This document shows positions 29,300 to 39,070 of a DNA stretch of 64,000 nucleotides, piece after piece (positions within the stretch are counted from its first letter, which is position 1; every line of letters begins with the position of its first letter). The translations under genes were made by a program, and so were the position numbers. Origin of the DNA: Opitutia bacterium (GTDB taxonomy: Bacteria > Verrucomicrobiota > Verrucomicrobiia > Opitutales > Opitutaceae); NCBI GenBank assembly GCA_947467625.1, contig CANIJN010000003.1, positions 1-64,000 on the forward strand. The letters run 5' to 3'. The notes beneath the pieces are model-generated. The model was not told where the DNA came from, searched no databases, and worked only from the letters and a program-made list of their open reading frames with translations.

Positions 29300-32272
29300 A
29301 TGAAAACCTCACGCAACCCCGTCTCCACGTTTTGGGTATTTTACTCGACTCCAAAGCCAGCTGTTCAAAGACAGATTTCTCCTGCCAACCACCGTCCCTG
29401 GTCCACCACAATCCGCGCGGTAGGCGCGGCGCTGACCCTCTGCACTTACTCGTTTGCGCAGAAGCAAGATCCCGCCGCCGCGACGACCTCCACCAAAGAA
29501 CAAACCACCGTCCTGACTCCCTTCGAGGTCGTCGCCGATGCTTCGGATACTTACCAGGCGCTCAACACTTCGTCGCTCACCGGCACGAACCGATCTTTGG
29601 AAAAATTGCCTATCACGGCGGAAATCTTCAACGCGCAGATGATGTCCGACCTTGGAACATCCGACGTCACGAAGCTGTTGACGACGGGCTTCACCGGCAT
29701 CGGCCTGCCGGACAACGGCACCTCGAACGCCTCGGGACTGCAGAGCGGTGATGCCCTCAGCATGGGCGCCTTTACGTCGCGCGGGCTGGGCACCAAGCTC
29801 TTTCGCAATGGCTTCCTTTTTCTCGGAAATCTCGGAGAAGGTTACGCGTATGAGCGGATGGAGGTAATCCGGGGACCGCAGTCGCTCCTTTTCGGGATTT
29901 CTCCGGCTGGGGCGCTGATGAACGCCACCACCAAGCGGGCAATGTTCGGAGCGAACAAAGGAAGCGTCATGCTACGGACGGACGCCAATGGCAGCCGTCG
30001 CTACGAGCTCGACACCAACCTAAGCGGGAAGCTCGGGCAACGCCGCGTGGCGCTGCGCCTCGCGGCCTTTGACGCCGACACCAAGTTCTGGCGGGACTTT
30101 ATTCACGCGAAGGGGCGCGGAGCATACGCGCAATTGTCAGCTGAATTATTCCCGGCCAGTGAGACGATCCTAAAGGTGAGTGTCGATGACCGGGGCATGC
30201 TCTCGGTGCAGCCAAAGCTGCAAAACTTGGTGACGGGTATCCCGACTGTTGTGCCCAACAATAGCGTATTGTCGGTGCTGCTTGCGACCAAGAGCCCCGC
30301 GTTGGCGCAAATCGCCGACGGCCGGTTGACGTGGGAGAACATCGACACGTTTGGCGGGAACGCCACGTACCAGTACCGTCGTGAGCGATTTGACGAAATT
30401 TCGCTGACTTCGAAGATCACCCCATGGCTGCACGCCCAACTGCAGGCCTTCGAAGCCTACGCCTTCAACGACAGTGCTGGCACAAACACCTTTGCCACGC
30501 TTCGACCGCCGTTGACGCTGACCAATCCACTCAACGCTTGGGCCGTCGCTTATACCGCTGCTGTATTGCGTAATGAAGGAGTAACCCGGGGCGTGCGCGG
30601 TTTGTTGACGGCTGACTTCAATATCACGTCAAAACTGAAGAACCAACTCCTCGTCAACATGGAGAAAACAACCAATCCGTATAGTTCGAGCTTTCAGGCG
30701 CGGTGGTATCAGGTGGACGCGAACGGCAAATTTGTGGTGAATCAGTCGCAGTTGAACAATACGGACGGCGGTCGAACAATCATGCCCGCCCAGTGGGTCG
30801 ATGTGCTCGCCAATCCGGCGGGCTTTGTAGTGCCGCGACAGCAGTCCTACACGATCAATGGAATCACCTACGTCCGCGACTGGCAAAAAAACCAGAATCC
30901 CGCCTTTGTCACGAAGGACAATCCGTATGGATTCAACGCCGGTCCAACCGGGGCTAGCTTACAAAAGAGCCATACCCCGGCGTACTCCGCAGTTCTCTAT
31001 TCAGATTGGTTCGGCGACCGCATCTCGTCAGTTATTGGCGTGCGACGCGACCGGTCTTACAACACGGTTCTCACCACGGGCTTGCGCACACACGGAGCGG
31101 GCACCACCGGAAATGCCGGGGTGGTCTGGAAGTTTTCGAATCCCGTGTCGCTCTACGTGGGTGCGTCATCGAGCTTCCAACCAGTACTTTCAGGTTCTCC
31201 ACTTTGGGACAATACGCCGGCCCCCGCAGGCAAGGGCGAAAGCCTCGAGGCTGGGTTCAAACTCAATGCCTTCGAGGGTCGCCTTTCGGGGTCCATCACC
31301 GCCTTTCAAACGCGCGCCGTCAACCTCAGCACTGCCTTGAGCGCGGAGGTTCGAACAGTTACCGACCCCGCAGGCATCAATGGCCGGTGGTACGCCCTAT
31401 TCCCATTGCAACCCCTCTACGTTTACAACCGAGTCACGAAAGGTGTGGAGGTGACGCTAACGGCCCAACCGAAGAAAAACTGGCGGAATATGTTCGGCTT
31501 CTCGATGGCCAATGGGGTCGAGGCGGACAACCTAACGATGCCCTTTTACTACAATGATGAATTTCGCACGAATGCTCAGGGCCAGGTGCTCCTGGGGGAT
31601 GGAACCCCGTTGCTCGTGCCGGTGAATCCGGCGACTCGCGTTGCGGCGGACGGCAAGACCTACCCAGCAGGGACCGCCGTCCAGCCGCTGACGGTCAATT
31701 TTCTGAAGTCAGGGGACGCCAATGGGAATTACCGAGCCCAGATCGCGGCAGACAGCGGCGGGATCCTGAATGCCGCGGCACTCGGGCTGACGATTTCCGG
31801 CGTCGGCACCGGGCGCGTGGGACTGCCAATCAGCCAGCACCAGCTAGGCTTTGTGCCGGTGGTTCCCGGCATCCAAGTGCGCAAGGGAGGGGAGACCACT
31901 TCTGGATTCCCGCGCTTCTCCTACACCGCCACGAGCATGTATACGTTCTCCCAGTCGAAGCTCAAGGGACTGAGCCTCGGACTCAACGGTCGGGCCGATC
32001 TGAAATTGCTGCGTTACTTCTACAACGACGCCGCAAAGGGAAATCTCCGAACGCCCTACTACTGGAAAAATCAAGCCGTGCTCAACGCGATCGTCGGCTA
32101 CGACGTTCCGCTCGTGCGTCGGATGAAGTGGCGCACACAGGTTAACCTCAATAACGTGTTCGACAAACGCAGCGTCGAACTCGCGCCGAATGTCGCCACC
32201 GGCACGATCGACTTCGCCCTGCTGCGCAATGACCCCCGCACCTGGGTCTGGACGAATACGATCAGCTTCTAA
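29300..32272 (+). CDS. TonB-dependent receptor
   Basis: VLTPFEVVADASDTYQALNTSSLTGTN plug start, YERMEVIRGPQSLLFGISPAGALMN, C-terminal aromatic TNTISF. Confidence 0.9.
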   Translation: MKTSRNPVSTFWVFYSTPKPAVQRQISPANHRPWSTTIRAVGAALTLCTYSFAQKQDPAAATTSTKEQTTVLTPFEVVADASDTYQALNTSSLTGTNRSLEKLPITAEIFNAQMMSDLGTSDVTKLLTTGFTGIGLPDNGTSNASGLQSGDALSMGAFTSRGLGTKLFRNGFLFLGNLGEGYAYERMEVIRGPQSLLFGISPAGALMNATTKRAMFGANKGSVMLRTDANGSRRYELDTNLSGKLGQRRVALRLAAFDADTKFWRDFIHAKGRGAYAQLSAELFPASETILKVSVDDRGMLSVQPKLQNLVTGIPTVVPNNSVLSVLLATKSPALAQIADGRLTWENIDTFGGNATYQYRRERFDEISLTSKITPWLHAQLQAFEAYAFNDSAGTNTFATLRPPLTLTNPLNAWAVAYTAAVLRNEGVTRGVRGLLTADFNITSKLKNQLLVNMEKTTNPYSSSFQARWYQVDANGKFVVNQSQLNNTDGGRTIMPAQWVDVLANPAGFVVPRQQSYTINGITYVRDWQKNQNPAFVTKDNPYGFNAGPTGASLQKSHTPAYSAVLYSDWFGDRISSVIGVRRDRSYNTVLTTGLRTHGAGTTGNAGVVWKFSNPVSLYVGASSSFQPVLSGSPLWDNTPAPAGKGESLEAGFKLNAFEGRLSGSITAFQTRAVNLSTALSAEVRTVTDPAGINGRWYALFPLQPLYVYNRVTKGVEVTLTAQPKKNWRNMFGFSMANGVEADNLTMPFYYNDEFRTNAQGQVLLGDGTPLLVPVNPATRVAADGKTYPAGTAVQPLTVNFLKSGDANGNYRAQIAADSGGILNAAALGLTISGVGTGRVGLPISQHQLGFVPVVPGIQVRKGGETTSGFPRFSYTATSMYTFSQSKLKGLSLGLNGRADLKLLRYFYNDAAKGNLRTPYYWKNQAVLNAIVGYDVPLVRRMKWRTQVNLNNVFDKRSVELAPNVATGTIDFALLRNDPRTWVWTNTISF

Positions 32273-32416
32273 GTTCGCTGGCTGCAGTTTCAGCGTGCTA
32301 TTCCTGCAGTCATTCGCCGACGCCCAGCGAAAGCCTGCCCCGGCGTCACCCAAAGCGCAAACGGCACTCGGTCCGACGGAGGGCGTCATCTAATCAAGCG
32401 CCTTTGACAGCCATTG

Positions 32417-35400
32417 ATGACCTTGACCGCCCGCCTACTCACGAAGACGAAATCCAACTCCGCCAGCTGGATGTGCTCTCCGAGCACGGCCAGCGACAAC
32501 GGACGGGCCTATGGCAGCGCTCAGTTTGCACGGTCCACCTTGCAAGCGCTCCGCCTCGCTTGCCTTGGTGTGCTTTTCACCCACGCGTCGTGTTACGCCG
32601 CACCCGCCACCGCCTGGCGCGAAGTCGTGCGGATGCCAGCCGATAACCATGATCTCGCCGCCGCCGTTACCGGCGGAAAACTCTACGTCGCCGGCGGCGT
32701 GACCAACGACTACAAGGGCACCGGCCGTGTCCAGGCCTTCGATGAAATCTGGGAGCTCGACCCGCGCGCTTGGTCGTGGCGAGCCGTCGCCAAGTTTGCC
32801 CGTCCACGTATCTACTGCGGCACCGAGGCCTTCCACGGCCGCGTGTGGGTCGCTGGCGGTGACATCCTGCACGACGACGGAGAGCGCCGCGCGACGATGC
32901 TCGTCGAGACCTACGATCCGAAAACCGGCGCGCTGGAGCGCGCACCCGATTTGCCGTTCGCGCTGCCGCGGCCGCTTGCGCTTGCGGCGGCCGGCCGGCT
33001 GTGGGTCGTCGGCACGCTCGACCGCACGGCGCGCACGGGGCGCGGCCAGTTCGCCAGCATTGGTCCGGGCGAGAACGCGTGGCGCACCGAGCCCGAGGCG
33101 CTGCCGAAGATGTATGCGCTCGCCGGCGCAGCACTCAACGACAGGCTCTACATCAGCGTGCCCGAAACGGGCCTCGCGGAGTTTGATCCCGCGACGCGTG
33201 CGTGGCGCGTCATCCCCGGCCCCACGCAACCGCGCTCCGGCCAAGTCGCCGCGTGGCGCGGCGAGATCTGGATCGCGGGTGGAGTGGACCTCGCGGATCG
33301 GGCGGAGACGCGCATCTTCAACCCCGCGCAGGGCACGTGGCGCGTGGGCCCGGCCCTGCCCAACCCGCTCGCGTGGGGTGCCGCGGGCGTCGTCGACGAT
33401 CAACTCATTGTGGCCGGCGGCGCGTATCACAAGGACATCACGGGACCGCGACGCGCTATTTTTACCGATCGCACGCTCGCCCTTTCCGCCAGCGCAATTC
33501 CGCCTGCGCCGGCCGTCGCCAAGGGCCAGCTCCCGCGCTGGTCGGATCAAAAGCTTCGCGGCACCGGCGCCGTGCCGCTGCCGTTCAGCCTGCAGCCGGC
33601 GTTTCCGCACCCAAACCTCAGCCTGCTCACGATGCTGCGGCCAGTGCCCGGGACGGAGAGCGGCGGGCCCGATCGACTGCTCGTGCTCAACTTCAGCGGC
33701 ATCGCGAGCACGTTTCCCAACCGCCCCGGTGCCGCGATCAAGCCCGACCCGTTTCTCGATCTCGCGAGGCATACTGGGCAGGACCTGCAGGCTTACTCGA
33801 TCGCGTTCCACCCGCGCTTCCCCGCGGTGCCGCACATCTACGCGCTCTGGAATCGCCGTGCGCCCAAGCCCGCAGAAAATACGCTCGCCCGCTTTACTGT
33901 CACGCGCCTCGACCCGCCGCAGGCCGATCCCGCGAGCGAGCAAGTGCTGCTGCGCTGGCCGAGCGTCGGCCACAATGGCGGCGAGATCGCGTTTGGGCCC
34001 GACGGCATGCTTTACGTTTCCGTCGGCGATCGCAGCGCACCCGGTGATCCACAGGACATGGGCCAGCGCGTCGATTTGATCTCGGGCGGCGTGCTGCGGC
34101 TCGACATCGACCGGAACGACGCGGGGAAAAATTATGCCGTGCCGCCCGACAATCCGTTCGTCGGCCAGCCCGGCGTCCTGCCGGAGATATGGGCCTACGG
34201 CCTGCGCAACCCATGGCGGCTCTCCTTCGGTCCAGACGGCGATCTCTGGACGGGCGACAACGGTGACGACTCCTGGGAGAGCGTCCATCTCGTGCGCCGC
34301 GGCGCCAATTTTGGCTGGAGCACGTTCGAGGGCTCGCATCCCTTCAAGCGCCACCGCCCGCTCGCCGGCCCCAACCCCACGCTCACGCCACCCGTGATCG
34401 AGCTCCCGCATTCCGAGTCACGCTCGGTGATCGGCGGGCTCGTTTACACGGGAAAGAAGTTTCCCGGGCTCCTCGGTCATTACCTCTTCGGCGACTACGT
34501 AACGGGTGGCGTGTGGGCGTTCAAATGGGATGGCACCGCGCCCCAGCACTACCGTCGCATCGCCGACGGGGCCGAATCGGTCGTCGGCTTCATGCAGGAT
34601 CGCAGTGGCGAGATCCTGCTGTGCTGCCACAACGGCAACATCATGAGGCTCGTCGTCAACGACGTGGACGCAGCGCCCGCGAAGGAGTTTCCGGCAAAGC
34701 TGAGCGAGACGGGACTCTTCGCCTCGACCGCCACGCACACGGCCGCTCCCGGCGTCGTGCCCTACGCGATCAACGCCGAGCCGTGGGCGGATGGCGCGCG
34801 CGCGCGCCGCCTGCTCGCCGTCTCCGCTTGGCAGACCCTCACGATCGACACCGCCAACAATCAGCACTGGGCGCTACCCAACGGCAGCGCTGTCGCGCGC
34901 ACGCTGGAAATTCCCACGGACTTCGGCCCGCGCCGCGTCGAGACGCAGGTGATGTTCCGAGAAAACAGCACGTGGAGTTTCCGCACCTATGCGTGGAACG
35001 AAGCGCAGGACGACGCCGACCTCATGGTCGCCGAAGGTGCGACGCGGCCGGTGCCCGGCCTCGCGGATCGCACCTGGCGCTTCGCCCCGCGCGCTGAGTG
35101 CACGATTTGCCACAGCGCGGCGAACCGGCACACGCTCGGCCTCACGACCGCGCAGCTCAACCGCGATGCGGACTTTACTCCGCTCGGCCGCCGCGTCGAA
35201 AACCAAGTCGCCGCGCTCGCCGACACGGGCCTGCTCAAGCCTGCGGAGCTCGGCGAGCCCGCAAAGTGGCCGCGCCGCACCCCGCCGCACGAAGCCATCG
35301 CGTCGCTCGACCTCCGCGCCCGCTCCTACCTCGACATCAACTGTGCGCACTGCCACCGCTTCGGCGGCGTGGGCGGCCGGGCGCAATTCCAGCTCGGGGC

Positions 35401-35623
35401 GACGATCCCGCTCGAAGAGGCCGGCCTCGTGAATGGCGCGCCGCTCGCCCCGTTGCTCGGCGAGGGTTCGCGCATCGTCGCTCCCGGCGCGCCCGAGCGC
35501 TCGGAGCTTTTCCACCGCTTCACACTGAAGGAGGGCGGCCGCATGCCACTGCTCGGCACCATGCAGACGGACCCTGAGGGCGCGGCGCTCCTGCGCGCGT
35601 GGATCGAGAGCCTGCCGCGGTAA
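32417..35623 (+). CDS. Kelch-type propeller + glucose/sorbosone dehydrogenase (PQQ-type) + C-terminal cytochrome-like domain
   Basis: Kelch-like GGKLYVAGG repeats; GGEIAFGPDGMLYVSVGDRSAPGDPQDMGQ, WAYGLRNPWRLSFGPDGDLWTGDNG; CTICH and CAHCH motifs near the C-terminus. Confidence 0.8.
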   Translation: MTLTARLLTKTKSNSASWMCSPSTASDNGRAYGSAQFARSTLQALRLACLGVLFTHASCYAAPATAWREVVRMPADNHDLAAAVTGGKLYVAGGVTNDYKGTGRVQAFDEIWELDPRAWSWRAVAKFARPRIYCGTEAFHGRVWVAGGDILHDDGERRATMLVETYDPKTGALERAPDLPFALPRPLALAAAGRLWVVGTLDRTARTGRGQFASIGPGENAWRTEPEALPKMYALAGAALNDRLYISVPETGLAEFDPATRAWRVIPGPTQPRSGQVAAWRGEIWIAGGVDLADRAETRIFNPAQGTWRVGPALPNPLAWGAAGVVDDQLIVAGGAYHKDITGPRRAIFTDRTLALSASAIPPAPAVAKGQLPRWSDQKLRGTGAVPLPFSLQPAFPHPNLSLLTMLRPVPGTESGGPDRLLVLNFSGIASTFPNRPGAAIKPDPFLDLARHTGQDLQAYSIAFHPRFPAVPHIYALWNRRAPKPAENTLARFTVTRLDPPQADPASEQVLLRWPSVGHNGGEIAFGPDGMLYVSVGDRSAPGDPQDMGQRVDLISGGVLRLDIDRNDAGKNYAVPPDNPFVGQPGVLPEIWAYGLRNPWRLSFGPDGDLWTGDNGDDSWESVHLVRRGANFGWSTFEGSHPFKRHRPLAGPNPTLTPPVIELPHSESRSVIGGLVYTGKKFPGLLGHYLFGDYVTGGVWAFKWDGTAPQHYRRIADGAESVVGFMQDRSGEILLCCHNGNIMRLVVNDVDAAPAKEFPAKLSETGLFASTATHTAAPGVVPYAINAEPWADGARARRLLAVSAWQTLTIDTANNQHWALPNGSAVARTLEIPTDFGPRRVETQVMFRENSTWSFRTYAWNEAQDDADLMVAEGATRPVPGLADRTWRFAPRAECTICHSAANRHTLGLTTAQLNRDADFTPLGRRVENQVAALADTGLLKPAELGEPAKWPRRTPPHEAIASLDLRARSYLDINCAHCHRFGGVGGRAQFQLGATIPLEEAGLVNGAPLAPLLGEGSRIVAPGAPERSELFHRFTLKEGGRMPLLGTMQTDPEGAALLRAWIESLPR

Positions 35624-35704
35624 GACCGCCGTCAATCCAAGAAAGTCCCAAAACCCTATCCGATTCCCGAAGGCAAAAGATCGTAGACAAATACCGGGAG
35701 GCCC

Positions 35705-35800
35705 TTGCCCATTCTTAGGTCTCCCCTCTTCGTCTCGTCGCGACCCGCCCTGCTGCTCGCTCTGTTAATCGCGCTGCACGTCGCCGATTCAACGAAGCCC
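35705..35800 (+). pseudogene. Possible orphan sulfatase signal-peptide remnant, in frame with the next ORF
   Basis: PALLLALLIALHVADSTKPNIQ resembles TALLLAPLAALHAADA..KPNI(V/L) sulfatase starts, then homology ends. Confidence 0.35.
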
Positions 35801-35818
35801 AATATCCAAGAAGTGACC

Positions 35819-37018
35819 ATGAAAACCACCCTCACGCTCGACACCGCGTTACTATTCGCAATCGGACTCACGTTTGGCGGCCTAGCCTCTCCGGCGACGG
35901 CCGCTCCCACATTCGTCCGTCGCGCCTTTCCGCTGCCCCAACCCATTCTCGGCGTCGCCGCACTGGATGTGAATGGCGATGGCCGGCTCGATGTGGTCGC
36001 CGCGGGCGAGACCAAAGTCTGGGCCATGTTGGCGCCCGATTGGCGGATCGTAGAACTGGCGGACACGACAGGTGGTCGCACCATCCATGCGGTGGCGATG
36101 GACTGCGACGGCGACGGTGACCTCGACCTCGTGATCTCGCGGTCTTACTCCCTATGGATTCGGCACCGTCTGGCTCTGGCCGAGGGCAAGCCCTCCGTCG
36201 AGCCGGAGGGAGGAGATTGGACCGTGGCCTGGCTCGAGAATACGGGCAAACCCGAAGCTCGCTGGCCGCTGCACGTAGTTGATCGTGAACTTCACGGCGT
36301 GCATGGCTTGTCGACTGGGGACGTGGATGGAAATGGGAAGATCGATCTATTGGCGGACAGTTTCGCTGGACCGCATCTGGAGAACAGCCTGGCTTGGTTT
36401 CCCGCCCCATTCGGAAAATCACCGATCCGGCGGATGATCACCAAGGGCGGCGCAACCGGTCGTGCCCACTATCTGCACTTTGCCGACATGAATGGCGACG
36501 GTCGAGGAGATGTATTGCTTGGCGCTTCAGAGGAGGGAACGTTCACGTGGTGGGAACAACCGTCTGGCACCAACGGTGAGTGGCAGCGTCACCTGATCGC
36601 ACGAGAGCCGGGCGCAACCCATCCCCGCGCGGCCGACCTCAATGGTGACGGTCGCTTCGACGTGTTGGGCAGCTGCGGCCATGGCACCGGTGTCTTCTGG
36701 TATGAGGCGCCGATGTGGCGCCGCCACGTGATCGATGCCAACCTGCGCAACGTCCATGCATTCGACGGGGCAGATCTCGATCGGGACGGCGACATCGATG
36801 CGGTGGGTTGCTCCAACCTCGATAAGATCGTGCGGTGGTGGGAAAATATGGGCGGCGGGAAATTCCAGCCCCATGACATCGACGTGGGCAACGGCCAGCA
36901 AGCTTACGACCTCAAGATTGCAGACCTCGACGGCGACGGCCGCCCCGATCTTCTGCTCGCCGGATCCGAGTCGAAGAACGCCGTCGTTTATTTCCAGGTC
37001 CGTCCCAAGTCAAAATGA
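35819..37018 (+). CDS. FG-GAP/VCBS repeat protein, exported
   Basis: Repeats VNGDGRLDVVAAG, CDGDGDLDLVISR, MNGDGRGDVLLG, LNGDGRFDVLG, RDGDIDAVG, DGDGRPDLLLAG; inner ATG with own signal peptide (MKTTLTLDTALLFAIGLTFGGLASPATAA). Confidence 0.8.
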   Translation: MKTTLTLDTALLFAIGLTFGGLASPATAAPTFVRRAFPLPQPILGVAALDVNGDGRLDVVAAGETKVWAMLAPDWRIVELADTTGGRTIHAVAMDCDGDGDLDLVISRSYSLWIRHRLALAEGKPSVEPEGGDWTVAWLENTGKPEARWPLHVVDRELHGVHGLSTGDVDGNGKIDLLADSFAGPHLENSLAWFPAPFGKSPIRRMITKGGATGRAHYLHFADMNGDGRGDVLLGASEEGTFTWWEQPSGTNGEWQRHLIAREPGATHPRAADLNGDGRFDVLGSCGHGTGVFWYEAPMWRRHVIDANLRNVHAFDGADLDRDGDIDAVGCSNLDKIVRWWENMGGGKFQPHDIDVGNGQQAYDLKIADLDGDGRPDLLLAGSESKNAVVYFQVRPKSK

Positions 37019-37140
37019 CATCGTTTGCAGGATAAGTTTTCGGCAACCCGTCGCTACGCGTTTCGAACCGCGTGGTGTCTGAAAATCTGAACGCCCAGAT
37101 GGATCTGGTAGGAAGTGGGAGAGGGGAGGATGTAGCGGCG

Positions 37141-38010
37141 ATGACCTCGCGACTCCCGACGCACCTTTGGCTTGGAGCCGTAGCCGGTTGGCACAACCGG
37201 CACCAGCAGGTCGTGATCGATTATTTGCGTTCAGAGAATGAAGTGCTCAAACGGCAGCTCAATGGCCGGCCGCCACAACCGCCGCCGACGAACGCCGCCG
37301 CCTTGCGGAGAAAGATAGAGCTCTCGAGCCAAGGACATGGAAGACCGTCGCCTGCATCGTCACCCCCCGCGACCATTTAATCGTGGCACCGCCGGCTGGT
37401 GGCACCAAGGGGACTTATTCGAGAGGCAGGGTAGGGCGGACGCCGTGACGAGGTTCTTCTCGGAAAGCCCTTTCTGGTTATCGATCGGGACGCGCTCTTT
37501 GCCTCGGGGTTTGTGCGGGAAATTGAGCGGGCGGGGAGTCAGCCCGTTTGCATCCTGCCGAGCGCGCCAAACCGAAATGCGATTTCGAGCGATTCAATGG
37601 TTCGTTCAAACCCGAATCGGCGGATCGCTTGATCTACTTTGGTGAGTCCCATCTGCAGCGCGTCGACGACGAATACTGTCGATTGAAGGACTAGTTGTCC
37701 GGGGCTGAAACCACCAGTTGTCCGGCCCTTCCAAGGAGGCTGGCCTTTTGGTTTTTCCGAGCGGAAGCACAAGTTGTCCGAAATCACGCTTTGCCCGTCG
37801 TGTCCAAAACTTCGAACGGATGAAGGTGTCACCGATAGTGGACTAGGGTAGCAGCAGATACTTATCAGTTGGAGTCACCGCTGCACTTCTCGATGGAGGT
37901 TTTCGCCGGTTGATAAATATCCCAGAGGTTGGAGCCGCGAACGGAATAGTTCCGACGACCCCACCGAGGCGGCGGGATGCTTATCTACAATTACCGTGAG
38001 GGGGCGTGAT
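37141..38010 (+). pseudogene. Decayed rve-type (integrase core) IS transposase, frameshifted and interrupted
   Basis: LWLGAVAGWHNRHQQVVIDYLRSENEVLKRQLNG; frameshift to DERRRLAEKDRALEPRTWKTVACIVTP; FLVIDRDALFASGFVREIERAGSQPVCILPSAPNRN; frameshift to CDFERFNGSFKPESADRLIYFGESHLQRVDDEY; after a gap GMLIYNYREGA* at 38010. Confidence 0.7.
37693..37780 (+). repeat. Three direct AGTTGTCCG repeats inside the transposase relic
   Basis: AGTTGTCCG at 37693, 37716 and 37772. Confidence 0.6.
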
Positions 38011-38040
38011 CGTTTCAGTTTTTTGACCAGACGGTCGGAA
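38008..38040 (+). repeat. IS end sequence, copy 1
   Basis: TGATCGTTTCAGTTTTTTGACCAGACGGTCGGA directly after the transposase-relic stop; matches the sequence following the right-edge transposase stop. Confidence 0.7.
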
Positions 38041-38068
38041 TCGGATTTTCGATCGTCCGGAAACTGCT

Positions 38069-38124
38069 AACAGCAAATCGCAATCTTTGATCCGGGTTTT
38101 TGGCGTCACTCAGGGCCGACAGAA
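38069..38124 (+). repeat. Dispersed intergenic repeat, copy A
   Basis: AACAGCAAATCGCAATCTTTGATCCGGGTTTTTGGCGTCACTCAGGGCCGACAGAA matches 63475-63530 with few mismatches. Confidence 0.65.
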
Positions 38125-38295
38125 GTCACTGTCCGCCGCGCAGCTGCTTTAGTTCAACCTTGGTTTTTGGCACTGGCGAAAATCGTGCCCGCTCATCCAC
38201 CGATCCAACGATGGGAAACTCGATTTTCAGCGGGATCGGTTGAGAGATGGATTTATCGGTCCCCGCAACTCCAGCGATCGCAGGACTGAAATGTT

Positions 38296-39048
38296 TCAGC
38301 GGCCTCTCAGGGTCAAAATCCAGGCGATGATGTCCCAGCGTTGCTCGGGAGAGAGGGTCGCATCGAAACTCACCATCGGCGTGCCATTCAGCCCTGTGGC
38401 GAGGACACGGTAGATATCCGCGGGGCCGTCACCGCAGCGCAGATGGGGTTGGCGGAGATCGGAGGGCTTCGCGGGATAATTCCAGATGTCTTTGAGCGTG
38501 GGTGCGGCGGGCCCCTGGCCATCCGCCGCGGTGCCGTGGCAGGGTGTGCAGGTGGTTTGGAAGAGCACCTGGCCCCGCGCGGCGTGCGCGGCCCAGCCCT
38601 TCGGGTCGCCGAGCCAGGCAGGCGGCGCGGGCAATTGAAGTGGCTTCGCGTAGTTCTCCGCCTTTCTCCAGCGGCGGGAAAATGATTTCACATACTCGAT
38701 CACGGCGGTCACGTCGTCGTCCGGAAGTTGCACGAACATCCCCATGGCCGTGCCGGAGAGACCGTGTCGAATGGTGTGGCGGAGGTCGTCATCCGTCGGC
38801 AGCTTGCCGAACGGCGTCGAGCGAAACTTGAACATCCCTTCGCGAAAGGATCTCGGCCTCGGCTCCACCTTAGGGTCCATCTCACCGCGTCCGTCGCCAC
38901 GCGGTCCATGGCAGCCGATGCAGTTGCGCTCGAAGACGTATTGGCCCTGGAGGTAGTGATCGAAATTCGGTGTCCATGGTTCAGCGGCCAGAACAGCACG
39001 AGTCAGCAGACCGAGAGAAAAGAAAACGCTGGAGAAACTGACGGTCAT
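38296..39048 (-). CDS. Di-heme cytochrome c, exported
   Basis: CIGCHGPRGDG and CTPCHGTAADGQGP; signal peptide from ATG at 39048 (MTVSFSSVFFSLGLLTRAVLAAEP); track start 39084 lies in repeat DNA. Confidence 0.85.
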   Translation of the reverse strand: MTVSFSSVFFSLGLLTRAVLAAEPWTPNFDHYLQGQYVFERNCIGCHGPRGDGRGEMDPKVEPRPRSFREGMFKFRSTPFGKLPTDDDLRHTIRHGLSGTAMGMFVQLPDDDVTAVIEYVKSFSRRWRKAENYAKPLQLPAPPAWLGDPKGWAAHAARGQVLFQTTCTPCHGTAADGQGPAAPTLKDIWNYPAKPSDLRQPHLRCGDGPADIYRVLATGLNGTPMVSFDATLSPEQRWDIIAWILTLRGR

Positions 39049-39070
39049 TTTTCGCAATGAAACAGTCCGA

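Noticed and set aside
32435-34411. 658-aa minus-strand ORF opposite the Kelch/dehydrogenase gene
   Set aside because: Shadow ORF of a high-GC gene: Arg/Gly/Ala/His-rich, no recognisable domain, while the + frame shows clear domains.
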